Of a DNA stretch of 64,000 nucleotides, positions 50,301 through 58,384 are shown piece by piece. The stretch is from Vibrio crassostreae. GTDB lineage: Bacteria > Pseudomonadota > Gammaproteobacteria > Enterobacterales > Vibrionaceae. The position numbers and the translations under genes were made by a program. Where the stretch lies: assembly GCF_024347415.1 (NCBI RefSeq), contig NZ_AP025476.1, forward strand, positions 372,001 through 436,000, written 5' to 3'. The notes below the pieces were generated by a model. It was not told the DNA's origin. It saw only the letters and a program-made list of their open reading frames with translations, and ran no database searches. Each line of letters opens with the position of its first letter. Positions within the stretch are counted from its first letter, which is position 1.

Positions 50301-50412
50301 TGTGTTCGGCATATTTGCCTCGACCTTACTGGTGTTGTTTATGATCCCAGCGGCTTACGCAATATTGGCGGACTTTGGTTTAGTGAAAAAGCACGAGTCT
50401 CTCTCGCTATAG
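47305..50412 (+). CDS. RND efflux transporter, AcrB/HAE1-related
   Basis: This 1035-residue inner-membrane proton antiporter starts MIKFFSRHPTAANLLMLGLL and has twelve predicted helices with two large periplasmic loops. The proton-relay acidic pair is visible in GIMMDDAIVIAESIASHLDRG (helix 4), and the C-terminal half has SLAGIVVNDSILLVQYIR. The family exports drugs, dyes, bile salts or other amphiphiles; the specific substrate is unknown. No outer-membrane factor gene is present in the operon, so a TolC-like channel elsewhere is probably used. A terminator follows. Confidence 0.94.
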   Translation: MIKFFSRHPTAANLLMLGLLIMGISSLSTIKRETFPAYDPPYIMAAIVYPGASPQEVEESLCVRMEDAVDGLANIEETQCEAIEGSARLILKLNEKADIGRMLVDVQTQINSINDFPTEIESPVVQELDWNEPVVDIAITAETSWPELKAYAEDLKRTMKLDYGVSLVEVSGFSDHQYRVELDTQAIRQLGLSVGDIADQIGRQNVKLPSGNVETPDKNFLIRFDERRITPVELESIVVGSAPNGSVIRLRDIAKITDRFELDEQKVLFDGKPSALLKISKNKEDDALRIKENVTRFVEDQSAIAPDGVTLQMTNDLSSVLWDRLTMMARNGWQGIVLVFATMWLFFSLRYSFWVAAGLPVAFLGGLFLMANLGLSINIMSLVGLLMAIGIMMDDAIVIAESIASHLDRGQNVDDAVYNGVKKVFPGVLSSFLTTVCIFGSLLFLDGEMGAVLKAVPQVLILVLSLSLIEAFLILPNHLSHSLHKEKNDKPALRFKVVLLEKFENFRNTTLMNMVEKVVTFRYAFMGGVITLLLLSVALIAGGVVKFQPFPELDGDIAEARIILPPGASLSQTEKVVDKIVASAERLNKQWSEEVEEGNTLVEHITSQFNANADANESGPHLATVRLDLRGAESRNTVIDDFIDAWREDIGDLADPISLVFKQPTMGPGGRAIEIRAKHDDLSALKSASLDIQEYLNQFDGVHGVLDDMRMGKEEILVKLRPGAETYNVNGQMIASQLRAAFFGQTADEIQIGVENISIEVRLDKEQAGDIQQLANFPIITADGSQIPLATLATLDFQRNYVRIQRIDGLRTISIFGDIDNKKASSSAILAQFQKDEAAKLIQKYPGLRFDFEGEAKDAAKTGASMGKGFLLGLFGVFAILSYQFRSYLEPVVVMLAIPLAFIGVVVGHWILGHSLSMPSMMGFVSLAGIVVNDSILLVQYIRHHVDEGDSVHDSVVKASRERFRAVFLTSMTTAAGLLPLLTETSLQAQVIQPLVISIVFGIFASTLLVLFMIPAAYAILADFGLVKKHESLSL

Positions 50413-50432
50413 ACATTGGAAGAAAATAAACA

Positions 50433-50457
50433 ATAAAGCGGCCTAGTGCCGCTTTAT
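50433..50457 (+). terminator. Terminator after the RND operon
   Basis: ATAAAGCGGC pairs perfectly with GCCGCTTTAT around a 5-base loop, followed by a short T-rich stretch. Confidence 0.85.
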
Positions 50458-50609
50458 CTTTATAGGATGTTTTTTCATATCCTTGGCCCGAGCGGCTGTA
50501 CTGCGCATCCCAAGGAAATTTCATTTTAGTTCATTCAAAACGTCACTTAACTGTCATTTGTTGAGCATAACTTGAGCCTTAACTGAATAAGGATTGTTAA
50601 GGAGATCGT

Positions 50610-51134
50610 ATGCGTACAATCGAACCTATTGTCCGCTGGGATGTGGCATTTTCTGTTTTCTGTTTAAACAACCGCTATGGCGGGCAACATGCAACGCTCA
50701 GTAAAGCGGTGTCTCATACTGGAGATGGACACCTTTACGTGTTAATTGCATTGATTGCTTTGTTGGCTGATAGCAGTACTGGCCGAGATTTTCTATTGGT
50801 CGGTTTAACCGCCTTTGCCATCGAGTTGCCTATCTACTGGCTCGCGAAAAATACCCTCAAACGCCGCAGACCGGCAGAGTTCTCTTCACTGCTTTATTCC
50901 CACATTGTGCCATCCGATAAATACAGCCTGCCATCTGGGCATTCCGCGGCGGCTTTTGTTATGGCGACGCTAATCGGACATTTCTATCCGAGCTTATATC
51001 TCTTTAGTTTGTTTTGGGCAACTGCGATTGCTGGCTCTCGAATCTTACTTGGTGTGCACTTTTTAACAGACGTACTGATTGGCGCAGCCTTGGGCATTGC
51101 TTGTACTAGCCTTGCTATCAGCTTCATCCTGTAA
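50610..51134 (+). CDS. PAP2-family membrane phosphatase
   Basis: The 174-residue membrane protein carries all three PAP2 signatures: KNTLKRRRP, SLPSGHSAAAF and SRILLGVHFLTD, with catalytic His residues in the second and third. Such enzymes remove phosphate from phosphatidic acid, undecaprenyl pyrophosphate or similar lipids at the membrane. AAGGAG precedes the ATG. It is 54 bases upstream of a glycosyltransferase gene and probably works with it on a lipid substrate, which is an inference. Confidence 0.9.
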   Translation: MRTIEPIVRWDVAFSVFCLNNRYGGQHATLSKAVSHTGDGHLYVLIALIALLADSSTGRDFLLVGLTAFAIELPIYWLAKNTLKRRRPAEFSSLLYSHIVPSDKYSLPSGHSAAAFVMATLIGHFYPSLYLFSLFWATAIAGSRILLGVHFLTDVLIGAALGIACTSLAISFIL

Positions 51135-51188
51135 TTATTTTGTTGGCAACCACTGCCGAGCTTAAGTGGCAAACTTAAAGGAACATGC

Positions 51189-52259
51189 ATGAAAATCTTA
51201 TATGGTGTACAAGGCACAGGAAATGGGCACATCGCTCGAGCGAGAGCAATGGCTGTCGCGTTTCGTCAGCAAAATATCGATGTTGATTTTCTCTTTTCAG
51301 GCCGAGAAGCAAGCAAATACTTTTCGATGGAAGCGTTTGGCAACTATCAGACCCGCAGCGGCTTAACTTTTTACAGCGAGCAAGGGCAGGTTAAATACGG
51401 CAAAACATTCATGAAGAACAACATCTGGCGATTTCTCAGTGAGATTAACCAGATCGATCTGACACCATATGATTTAGTGCTTAACGACTTTGAACCCGTG
51501 ACCGCTTGGGCAGCTAAAAGACAGGGCGTACCTTGCATAGGGATAAGCCACCAGAATGCGTTTCGTTATGATGTACCCAAAGAAGGGGGTAATTGGATTG
51601 AACATTCAGTGATTCAACATTTCGCCCCAACCGCGCACTCAATTGGGTTGCACTGGTATCACTTTGAACAGCCGATACTTCCACCTATTGTTCATACGCC
51701 TATCGCTCCCACGCTAGTTGGTGAGCAACAAACCAAAACAGCACAAGACTTTACGTTGGTCTATTTGCCATTTGAGGCTCTTGAGTCGATCTCAGAGCTG
51801 CTGATGAAGTTCATTTCGCACAATTTTGTCTGTTACCACCCAGATGTTATTGAGCATAGCCGAGTCGAAAATATTGAGTTCAAACCACTCAGTCATGCGG
51901 GCTTCCAATTCGACCTTAATCAGTGCTCAGGTGTAGTCGCAAATGGCGGCTTTGAATTGCCGTCTGAAGCTTTAACCTTAGGGAAGAAATTGCTTCTCAA
52001 ACCACTTGAAGGGCAGTTCGAACAACAGAGCAATGTGGCGACGCTAGAGGCTCTTGGATTAGCTCAGACCATGACCTTTTTAGATGCAGCTATCTTGCGT
52101 GCTTGGCTCAGTGAAAAACAGGTTGAAGTGGTCACCTATCCAGACGTGGCAAGTGCACTCGTTGAGTGGGTATTAGCGGGAAATTGGTCTAATCAAGATG
52201 ACTTAAGAAAGCAACTTTGGGACAAGGTAGACTTTCCAAGTTATGCATCGCTCACCTAA
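51189..52259 (+). CDS. MJ1255/VC2487-family glycosyltransferase
   Basis: The 356-residue protein begins KILYGVQGTGNGHIARARAMA, the glycine-rich GT-B nucleotide-sugar region, and contains VVANGGFELPSEALTLGKKLLLKPLEGQFEQ near the C-terminal donor site. This matches the uncharacterised glycosyltransferase family named after V. cholerae VC2487. AAAGGAAC lies before ATG 51189. Its partner PAP2 gene is directly upstream. Acceptor and sugar are unknown. Confidence 0.88.
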   Translation: MKILYGVQGTGNGHIARARAMAVAFRQQNIDVDFLFSGREASKYFSMEAFGNYQTRSGLTFYSEQGQVKYGKTFMKNNIWRFLSEINQIDLTPYDLVLNDFEPVTAWAAKRQGVPCIGISHQNAFRYDVPKEGGNWIEHSVIQHFAPTAHSIGLHWYHFEQPILPPIVHTPIAPTLVGEQQTKTAQDFTLVYLPFEALESISELLMKFISHNFVCYHPDVIEHSRVENIEFKPLSHAGFQFDLNQCSGVVANGGFELPSEALTLGKKLLLKPLEGQFEQQSNVATLEALGLAQTMTFLDAAILRAWLSEKQVEVVTYPDVASALVEWVLAGNWSNQDDLRKQLWDKVDFPSYASLT

Positions 52260-52605
52260 CTCATAAGTGTTATTTCTGAATCAGCTGGTCAACTAATTCA
52301 TCGGTTCAATAAATTGTAACAATTGTAACCAAAAGATAGAACAGCTAAATAAGTCGAAATCAAACTCATAAGTTAAGCTTTTTATATTTTTTTATAACTC
52401 TATAAATTACTGATTTTTAGAAGTTATTTAATCATTAAGGTAAAATAAAATTATTCTTTATCAATCTTGTTGGTAGCTCGAGATGTATTGGTTAATAGTA
52501 ATGTCAATCCGAAAAACATCGGTCTGATAAATATAAGAATTAGTGGTTATCTATTCTCATACCATTACCAATTTAACGCTGTCGAACCGACAAGAGGCAA
52601 CTTGA
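52260..52605. promoter_or_regulatory. AT-rich regulatory region upstream of leuO
   Basis: No gene is visible in 346 bases. The stretch 52300-52470 is very AT-rich, as expected for an H-NS-silenced leuO promoter. A perfect adjacent direct repeat AATTGTAAC-AATTGTAAC occupies 52312-52329. leuO promoters in other species are bound by LeuO, H-NS and, in V. cholerae, ToxR; I could not assign such sites individually. Confidence 0.5.
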
Positions 52606-53565
52606 ATGTTAGATAAAAAAGACGCAATGAGTGCTATTGCAAGCTACAGAATGGAAAGCACACTTCGTGGAGTCGACTTAAATCTTTTGACTGTATTTGA
52701 TGCAGTTATGCAAGAGCAAAACATTACACGTGCAGCTCACAATCTGGGTATGTCTCAGCCTGCTGTAAGTAACGCTGTTGCTCGTCTAAAAGTGATGTTT
52801 AACGACGAACTATTCATGCGTCAAGGTCGTGGTATTCAACCGACTCAACGTGCTCGTCAGTTGTTTGGTCCAATCCGCCAAGCGCTACAATTAGTACGCA
52901 ACGAACTACCAAGTTCTGTGTTCTCTCCAGAGTCGTCTTCTCGCCTGTTCAAACTTGCGATTTGCAGCCCTTGTGACATGCGTTTTGCTCCTAAGATTAT
53001 GTCGACAATCAACGACCAAGCACCTAGCGTTAAACTGCACATGGATGCTGAATTCGATCGTCAACTTTCTGAGCGTATGCGTTACCAAGAAATCGACTTC
53101 GTTATTGATTACGCTCGTTTTGATGAGCAAGGCTTCTCAAGCACTGAAATCTTCCAAGACGAGTTAGTTGTGGTTGCTTCTGCTTCTCACCCACGCATCA
53201 ACGGTGAAGTTTCTGCGGCAGAGCTGCTTAACGAAAAGCACGCAAAACTGTCTCGCATCCATGGTCAACGTAGCTTCTCTGAGCAAGCTTACCGTGACCT
53301 AGATTGCACGCCTTTCTACGAAGGTACGAGCTTGAGCAACGTTCTTTACGTTGTAGGCCAATCTGAACTAGTAACAATTGCTCCTCGTTGGATGGTTGAA
53401 CATGCTGCAAACAAAGAGCAGCTTCAGATTCTAGATTTCCCATTCGATAATGCGGCGATTTCTGGCTTCCTAAGCTGGCACGAATCAAGTGAAAAGGATA
53501 AAGGACACATTTGGTTACGAGATCAGTTAATGATGATCTGTGGCGAAGTAGTGGCACTTAACTAG
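52606..53565 (+). CDS. leuO: LysR-type regulator LeuO
   Basis: LeuO is a LysR-family regulator that counters H-NS and, in Vibrio, controls stress and virulence responses. The 319-residue protein has a long N-terminal tail and the helix-turn-helix NITRAAHNLGMSQPAVSNAVARLKVMFNDELFMR (about 45-78), followed by a type 2 periplasmic-binding-like effector domain. GAGG precedes the ATG. Its site between the leu operon and ilvIH, ahead of the acyl-CoA ligase gene, matches the V. cholerae leuO neighbourhood. Confidence 0.93.
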   Translation: MLDKKDAMSAIASYRMESTLRGVDLNLLTVFDAVMQEQNITRAAHNLGMSQPAVSNAVARLKVMFNDELFMRQGRGIQPTQRARQLFGPIRQALQLVRNELPSSVFSPESSSRLFKLAICSPCDMRFAPKIMSTINDQAPSVKLHMDAEFDRQLSERMRYQEIDFVIDYARFDEQGFSSTEIFQDELVVVASASHPRINGEVSAAELLNEKHAKLSRIHGQRSFSEQAYRDLDCTPFYEGTSLSNVLYVVGQSELVTIAPRWMVEHAANKEQLQILDFPFDNAAISGFLSWHESSEKDKGHIWLRDQLMMICGEVVALN

Positions 53566-53586
53566 ACACTAATCCCTATGATTTAT

Positions 53587-53622
53587 AAGCCCTAAGCTAG
53601 GAGTCTGGCTTGGGGCTTTTTT
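53587..53622 (+). terminator. Terminator after leuO
   Basis: AAGCCC-t-AAGC pairs with GCTT-g-GGGCTT around a 10-base loop and is followed by T residues. Confidence 0.88.
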
Positions 53623-53766
53623 ATGCGCGCTATTTTAGTGGATAGAAAACTTAGCGTTAGACGTACTATTACTGATAACTTTGAGCTTCATCAGTTGCCT
53701 TTTCCATGATCAGAGGTACACTTGTGCGCTCAAAAAAGCTTACAGGTGTAAGCCAAAGGTAAAGAG

Positions 53767-55575
53767 ATGGCCAATTTAGATTTTCATATCGTAAAAAGAC
53801 TTCGTGACCAAATTGCCCAAGGCGGCAACCGTACAGCTTTGAAGCACAAAGTAGACAATGTATGGCAAGGCATTAGCTGGGAACAGTTTGGACAACAAAT
53901 CGATACGCTTTCATTAGCACTGTTGGCTCAAGGACTGAGAGTTCAGGATAAGATCGGTATCTATTCGAACAATATGCCTCAATGGACCGTGGCAGATTTT
54001 GCATCTTTACAAGCACGTCTTGTGACTGTGCCGATTTATCCAACCAACACAGCAGCTCAGTCTTCTTACATCATCCAAAATGCAGATGTGAAGATCTTAT
54101 TCGTTGGTGAGCAAGTTCAATTCGATGCGGCGGTTAGCCTGTTTGAAGAGTGCGAGCAGCTAGAAGTGGTTGTAGCTATGTCTGATGACATCGACCTACA
54201 AGGACACAGCTTTGCCGTATCTTGGAATGACTTCATGTCGCGTGGCGTTGAAGCACAACAAGCTGAACTTGACGTGCGTCTTGCTGATGCAAGCATGGAC
54301 GACCTACTGACTCTTATCTATACCTCTGGTACCACGGGTCAGCCAAAAGGCGTAATGCTTGATTACACCAATATTGGCTACCAGTTAGAAGGCCACGATG
54401 AGCGCCTTAGCTTAAGCAAAGACGATGTCTCATTGTGTTTCCTACCGTTATCACACGTATTTGAGCGTGCTTGGACGTTCTACGTTCTCTATAAAGGCGC
54501 AACCAACTGCTACCTGCAAGATACGATGCAAGTGCGTGATGCGCTAAGCGATGTGAAACCTACCGTAATGTGTGCGGTTCCACGTTTCTATGAGAAGATC
54601 TTCTCAGCTATTCACGAGAAGGTATCTAAAGCGCCGTTTATCCGTAAAGTGCTATTTACTTGGGCGGTGAACATGGGAGCGAAGCTTTCAGTTTGTCACC
54701 AGGAAGGCCGTACTCCATCGTTAATGCTGAAGAAGAGCCATGCACTAGCCGATAAGCTTGTGCTGTCTAAACTGCGAGCTTTGCTAGGTGGTAACATCAA
54801 CTTCATGCCATGTGGTGGCGCGAAGCTAGATGAGACGATTGGTCGCTTCTTCCATGCTATCGGTGTCAACGTAAAACTTGGCTATGGGATGACAGAAACT
54901 ACAGCAACAGTATCTTGCTGGGATGACCGCTGTTTTAATCCTGATTCGATTGGTATGTCGATGCCGGGTGCTGAAGTGAAGATTGGTGCGAAGGACGAGA
55001 TTCTTGTACGTGGTCCAATGGTGATGCGTGGCTATTACAAGATGCCAGAAGAGACGGCTAAGACGTTTGACGAGCACGGCTTCCTGAAAACTGGTGATGC
55101 GGGTCATTTTGATGAAAATGGTAACCTGTTCATTACTGATCGTATCAAAGAGTTGATGAAAACCTCTGGTGGTAAGTACATTGCACCGCAAGTGGTTGAA
55201 GGAGCGATTGGTAAAGATCACTTTATCGAACAGATTGCTGTTATTGCTGATACACGCAAATTCGTTTCTGCGCTGATTGTACCTTGTTATGACTCGCTAG
55301 AAGAGTACGCCAAAGAGCTTAATATCAAGTATCACGATCGCGTTGAGCTTGTTAAGCATCACCAAATCGTTGAGATGCTAGAAAAGCGTGTCAATGACCT
55401 ACAGCAAGAGCTGGCTAAGTTTGAACAAGTGAAGAAATTCAAACTGCTACCGAAAGCATTTTCGATGGATGATGGTGAACTGACACCAACTCAGAAATTG
55501 CGTCGTAAAGTTATCAACGATAAGTATCAAGACGAAATCGAAGAAATGTACAACGAACAGCCTAAAGATAAGTAG
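53767..55575 (+). CDS. AMP-dependent long-chain acyl-CoA synthetase
   Basis: The 602-residue protein activates a fatty acid with ATP and CoA. It has the AMP-binding motif [16 protein letters not shown] (about 181-196), the adenine motif [13 protein letters not shown] and the C-terminal hinge region [36 protein letters not shown]. It belongs to the COG1022 type found next to leuO in Vibrio (VC2484), not to the classical FadD type. No signal peptide or membrane helix is evident; peripheral membrane location is likely. Confidence 0.92.
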   Translation: MANLDFHIVKRLRDQIAQGGNRTALKHKVDNVWQGISWEQFGQQIDTLSLALLAQGLRVQDKIGIYSNNMPQWTVADFASLQARLVTVPIYPTNTAAQSSYIIQNADVKILFVGEQVQFDAAVSLFEECEQLEVVVAMSDDIDLQGHSFAVSWNDFMSRGVEAQQAELDVRLADASMDDLLTLIYTSGTTGQPKGVMLDYTNIGYQLEGHDERLSLSKDDVSLCFLPLSHVFERAWTFYVLYKGATNCYLQDTMQVRDALSDVKPTVMCAVPRFYEKIFSAIHEKVSKAPFIRKVLFTWAVNMGAKLSVCHQEGRTPSLMLKKSHALADKLVLSKLRALLGGNINFMPCGGAKLDETIGRFFHAIGVNVKLGYGMTETTATVSCWDDRCFNPDSIGMSMPGAEVKIGAKDEILVRGPMVMRGYYKMPEETAKTFDEHGFLKTGDAGHFDENGNLFITDRIKELMKTSGGKYIAPQVVEGAIGKDHFIEQIAVIADTRKFVSALIVPCYDSLEEYAKELNIKYHDRVELVKHHQIVEMLEKRVNDLQQELAKFEQVKKFKLLPKAFSMDDGELTPTQKLRRKVINDKYQDEIEEMYNEQPKDK

Positions 55576-55606
55576 TTTTCTGCTTAGATAAATTTTCAGT
55601 TGTTTA

Positions 55607-55650
55607 AAAATCCCCCTACGAATGTGATTGCATTTTTAGGGGGATTTTTT
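55607..55650 (+). terminator. Terminator after the acyl-CoA synthetase gene
   Basis: AAAATCCCCCTA pairs perfectly with TAGGGGGATTTT around a loop that itself contains AATG/CATT, and a T tract follows. Confidence 0.93.
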
Positions 55651-55697
55651 GTATCTAATGACACAGCACTATGTGCGAAAGCGCACACCAACAGGCT

Positions 55698-55719
55698 CGC
55701 TGTTTATCGATAAATAGCG
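55698..55719. promoter_or_regulatory. 22-bp palindrome upstream of ilvIH
   Basis: CGCT-G-TTTATCGATAAA-T-AGCG is a palindrome with a perfect 12-bp core and one mismatched pair. It could be a protein-binding site; the protein is unknown. Confidence 0.55.
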
Positions 55720-55756
55720 ATCTATCGAAATATTAAGTGCTTTTTTTTGCTAGTGT

Positions 55757-55775
55757 ACTAGTTTTTAAAACTAGT
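55757..55775. promoter_or_regulatory. 19-bp palindrome upstream of ilvIH
   Basis: ACTAGTTTT-T-AAAACTAGT is a perfect 9-1-9 dyad. It is AT-rich and not followed by T residues in a terminator fashion. LeuO or Lrp are possible binders; this is a guess from context. Confidence 0.5.
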
Positions 55776-56035
55776 TGTTAAGGTTGGTTTGGGTTTTATT
55801 TGATGCTTTGAGCTAATAGTTAGTTTTTTGGCACAGTTGACGAATAACAGGTGTTAGACCAGATGATAATAAAGCGTTAAAGTTGTTTCGTATTACTGTT
55901 TGTTGTTATCACGACAGACAGCCATAGCCGAAAAAGTGGAAGTATTTCGAATTAGGCTACGAATAAGCCCTAGACTATGAAAAACCAGCCCAACATGTTC
56001 ACCAAATATGATTGGAAACTGGTGAGGAGAGCAAT

Positions 56036-57775
56036 ATGACAACAAAACCTGAAACAGCAATGTTATCCGGCGCTGAGATGGTGGTGCAGTCTCTAATTGA
56101 AGAGGGTGTAGAACAAATTTTTGGTTACCCAGGTGGTTCTGTACTTGATATCTACGATGCGCTGCATGCTAAAACTAATGAAATTAAACACGTATTAGTA
56201 CGACACGAACAAGCCGCTACCCACATGGCAGATGGCTACACTCGTTCTACCGGTAAACCGGGTGTAGTACTTGTGTGTTCTGGTCCAGGTGCGACCAATA
56301 CCGTTACTGGTATTGCAACAGCCTACATGGACTCAATTCCAATGATTGTTATTTCTGGTAACGTACCAAATAACCTTATTGGTAACGACGCCTTCCAAGA
56401 GTGTGACATCGTGGGTGTATCCCGCCCGATCGTTAAACACAGCTTCTTAGTTAAGAAAGCGGAAGATATCCCTGAAGTCGTTAAAAAAGCATTCTATATT
56501 TCAACGACAGGACGTCCTGGTCCTGTGGTTATTGATCTGCCAAAAGATATCTTAAACCCACAAATCAAACTTCCTTATGAATACCCAGAAACGATCAAAA
56601 TGCGTTCGTATAACCCAACGGTTACGGGTCATAAAGGTCAAATCAAAAAGGCACTAAAAGCCCTTCTTGAAGCGAAGAAGCCGGTACTTTATGTCGGTGG
56701 TGGTGCGGTTATTTCTGAGGCAGATAAGCCGCTGTTAAAATTAGCAGAGGCACTGAATTTACCCGTGGTAAGTACCCTAATGGGGCTTGGCGCTTTCCCT
56801 GGCACCCATAAGAACTCTTTGGGCATGTTGGGTATGCATGGTTTGTATGAAGCCAATATGGCAATGCACAATGCGGACTTGATCTTTGGTATTGGCGTGC
56901 GTTTTGATGACCGAACGACCAATAACCTAGATAAGTACTGTCCTGATGCGAAGATCATGCACATTGATATCGACCCATCTTCGATCTCTAAGAACGTAAA
57001 AGTGGATCTACCGATTGTAGGTTCTGCTGAAAAAGTTCTAGAGAGTATGGTCAACCTGCTCGTTGAGCAAGGCGGCACCAATGATGTAGAAGCAATGGAA
57101 AGCTGGTGGAGTGAAATCAAGGTGTGGCAAGATCGTGATTGCCTAGCTTATGAAAAATCTTCAGAGTGCATCAAACCACAACAAGTTATTGAAACACTTC
57201 ATAAAGTAACTAATGGTGATGCTTACGTTGCTTCGGATGTAGGTCAGCACCAAATGTTTGCAGCATTGTACTACCCGTTTAACAAGCCACGTCGTTGGAT
57301 TAACTCTGGTGGTCTAGGCACGATGGGCTTTGGTCTGCCTGCTGGTATGGGCGTTAAGTTTGCAAAACCAGACGAAGAAGTGGTTGTAGTAACCGGTGAC
57401 GGCAGTATTCAAATGAATATCCAAGAGCTGTCGACTGCACTGCAATACAATATTCCCGTTAAGATTATTAACCTTAACAACCGTTTCCTAGGCATGGTAA
57501 AACAGTGGCAAGACATTGTTTATCAAGGTCGTTACTCTAACTCATATATGGACTCTGTTCCTGATTTTGCTGCTATTGCTGAGGCTTATGGCCACGTTGG
57601 TATGCGTATTTCATCTCCGGATGAACTGGAATCAGGTTTGGAAAAAGCACTAGCGATGAAAGACCGTTTGGTATTTGTCGATATTAGTGTGGATGACACC
57701 GAGCACGTATACCCAATGCAAATCAAAGGCGAGGGTATGGATAACATGTGGCTAAGCAAAACGGAGAGAACATAA
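56036..57775 (+). CDS. ilvI: Acetolactate synthase III large subunit IlvI
   Basis: IlvI condenses two pyruvates, or pyruvate and 2-oxobutyrate, in the first common step of valine, leucine and isoleucine synthesis. The 579-residue TPP enzyme shows [16 protein letters not shown], the catalytic Glu in [14 protein letters not shown] (about 58), and the TPP-Mg motif [18 protein letters not shown] (about 454). I chose ATG 56036, seven bases after GAGGAG; an ATG at 56012 precedes that site. It is two codons' distance from ilvH. Confidence 0.96.
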   Translation: MTTKPETAMLSGAEMVVQSLIEEGVEQIFGYPGGSVLDIYDALHAKTNEIKHVLVRHEQAATHMADGYTRSTGKPGVVLVCSGPGATNTVTGIATAYMDSIPMIVISGNVPNNLIGNDAFQECDIVGVSRPIVKHSFLVKKAEDIPEVVKKAFYISTTGRPGPVVIDLPKDILNPQIKLPYEYPETIKMRSYNPTVTGHKGQIKKALKALLEAKKPVLYVGGGAVISEADKPLLKLAEALNLPVVSTLMGLGAFPGTHKNSLGMLGMHGLYEANMAMHNADLIFGIGVRFDDRTTNNLDKYCPDAKIMHIDIDPSSISKNVKVDLPIVGSAEKVLESMVNLLVEQGGTNDVEAMESWWSEIKVWQDRDCLAYEKSSECIKPQQVIETLHKVTNGDAYVASDVGQHQMFAALYYPFNKPRRWINSGGLGTMGFGLPAGMGVKFAKPDEEVVVVTGDGSIQMNIQELSTALQYNIPVKIINLNNRFLGMVKQWQDIVYQGRYSNSYMDSVPDFAAIAEAYGHVGMRISSPDELESGLEKALAMKDRLVFVDISVDDTEHVYPMQIKGEGMDNMWLSKTERT

Positions 57776-57776
57776 T

Positions 57777-58271
57777 ATGAGACACATTATTTCACTACTA
57801 ATGGAAAACCAACCGGGTGCGCTTTCTCGTGTAGTTGGCTTGTTTTCTCAGCGTGGCTACAACATCGAGTCTTTGAACGTATCGCCAACCGATGATCCGA
57901 CGCTGTCTCGTCTTAATGTAACCACTAACTCGAGCGAAATGCAGCTTGAGCAGATCCAGAAACAGCTGCATAAGCTAATCGACGTACTAAAAGTGCAAGA
58001 AGTGTCTGAGCTTGAGCACATTGAACGTGAGCTGTTGATGGTTAAAGTTCGCGCGAGCGGCTTTGCTCGCGCAGAAGTGAAGCGCACAGCAGATATCTTC
58101 CGTGGTCAGATTGTTGATGTAACGGCTTCGCAATATACGGTTCAAATGGCGGGTACGAGCGAGAAACTGGATGCATTCATTCAGGCGCTGTCTGAAGTAA
58201 CAGAAGTGCTTGAAGTGGCTCGAAGTGGTGTTGTTGGTATCGCACGAGGCGAACGTGCGTTGAAAGCCTAG
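57777..58271 (+). CDS. ilvH: Acetolactate synthase III regulatory subunit IlvH
   Basis: IlvH activates IlvI and confers valine feedback inhibition. The 164-residue protein has an N-terminal ACT domain (ISLLMENQPGALSRVVGLFSQRGYNIESLNVSPT) and a C-terminal ACT-like domain with VKVRASGFARAEVKR. It starts one base after the ilvI stop codon, and E. coli IlvH has nearly the same length. A terminator follows. Confidence 0.97.
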   Translation: MRHIISLLMENQPGALSRVVGLFSQRGYNIESLNVSPTDDPTLSRLNVTTNSSEMQLEQIQKQLHKLIDVLKVQEVSELEHIERELLMVKVRASGFARAEVKRTADIFRGQIVDVTASQYTVQMAGTSEKLDAFIQALSEVTEVLEVARSGVVGIARGERALKA

Positions 58272-58297
58272 ACGATAAGTCTTTAAAAAATATATTT

Positions 58298-58323
58298 AAA
58301 GCCGCTTTTTTAAGCGGCTTTTA
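58298..58323 (+). terminator. Terminator after ilvH
   Basis: AAAGCCGCTT pairs perfectly with AAGCGGCTTT around four T residues, with more T residues following. Confidence 0.9.
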
Positions 58324-58384
58324 TTTTGTTAATTTTTTAGAGTGCTATAATCCTGCGCTGCACTTCCATTCATCTGAGTTAGCA

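Larger units (their letters stand above)
55651..56035. promoter_or_regulatory. Long upstream region of ilvIH
   Basis: No gene is visible in 385 bases. In E. coli the long ilvIH upstream region binds several Lrp dimers. Here two strong dyads occur: 55698-55719 and 55757-55775, listed separately. No leader peptide with a run of branched-chain codons and no terminator-like attenuator is seen, so attenuation is unlikely. Confidence 0.5.

Noticed and set aside
55658-55717. Short ORF (19 codons) upstream of ilvIH as a possible leader peptide
   Set aside because: It has no run of Leu, Ile or Val codons, no ribosome binding site and no attenuator hairpin after it. It also overlaps the palindrome at 55698.
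55837-55875. TTGACG and GATAAT as the ilvI promoter
   Set aside because: Spacing is about 22 bases, outside the normal range, and distance to the start is long.
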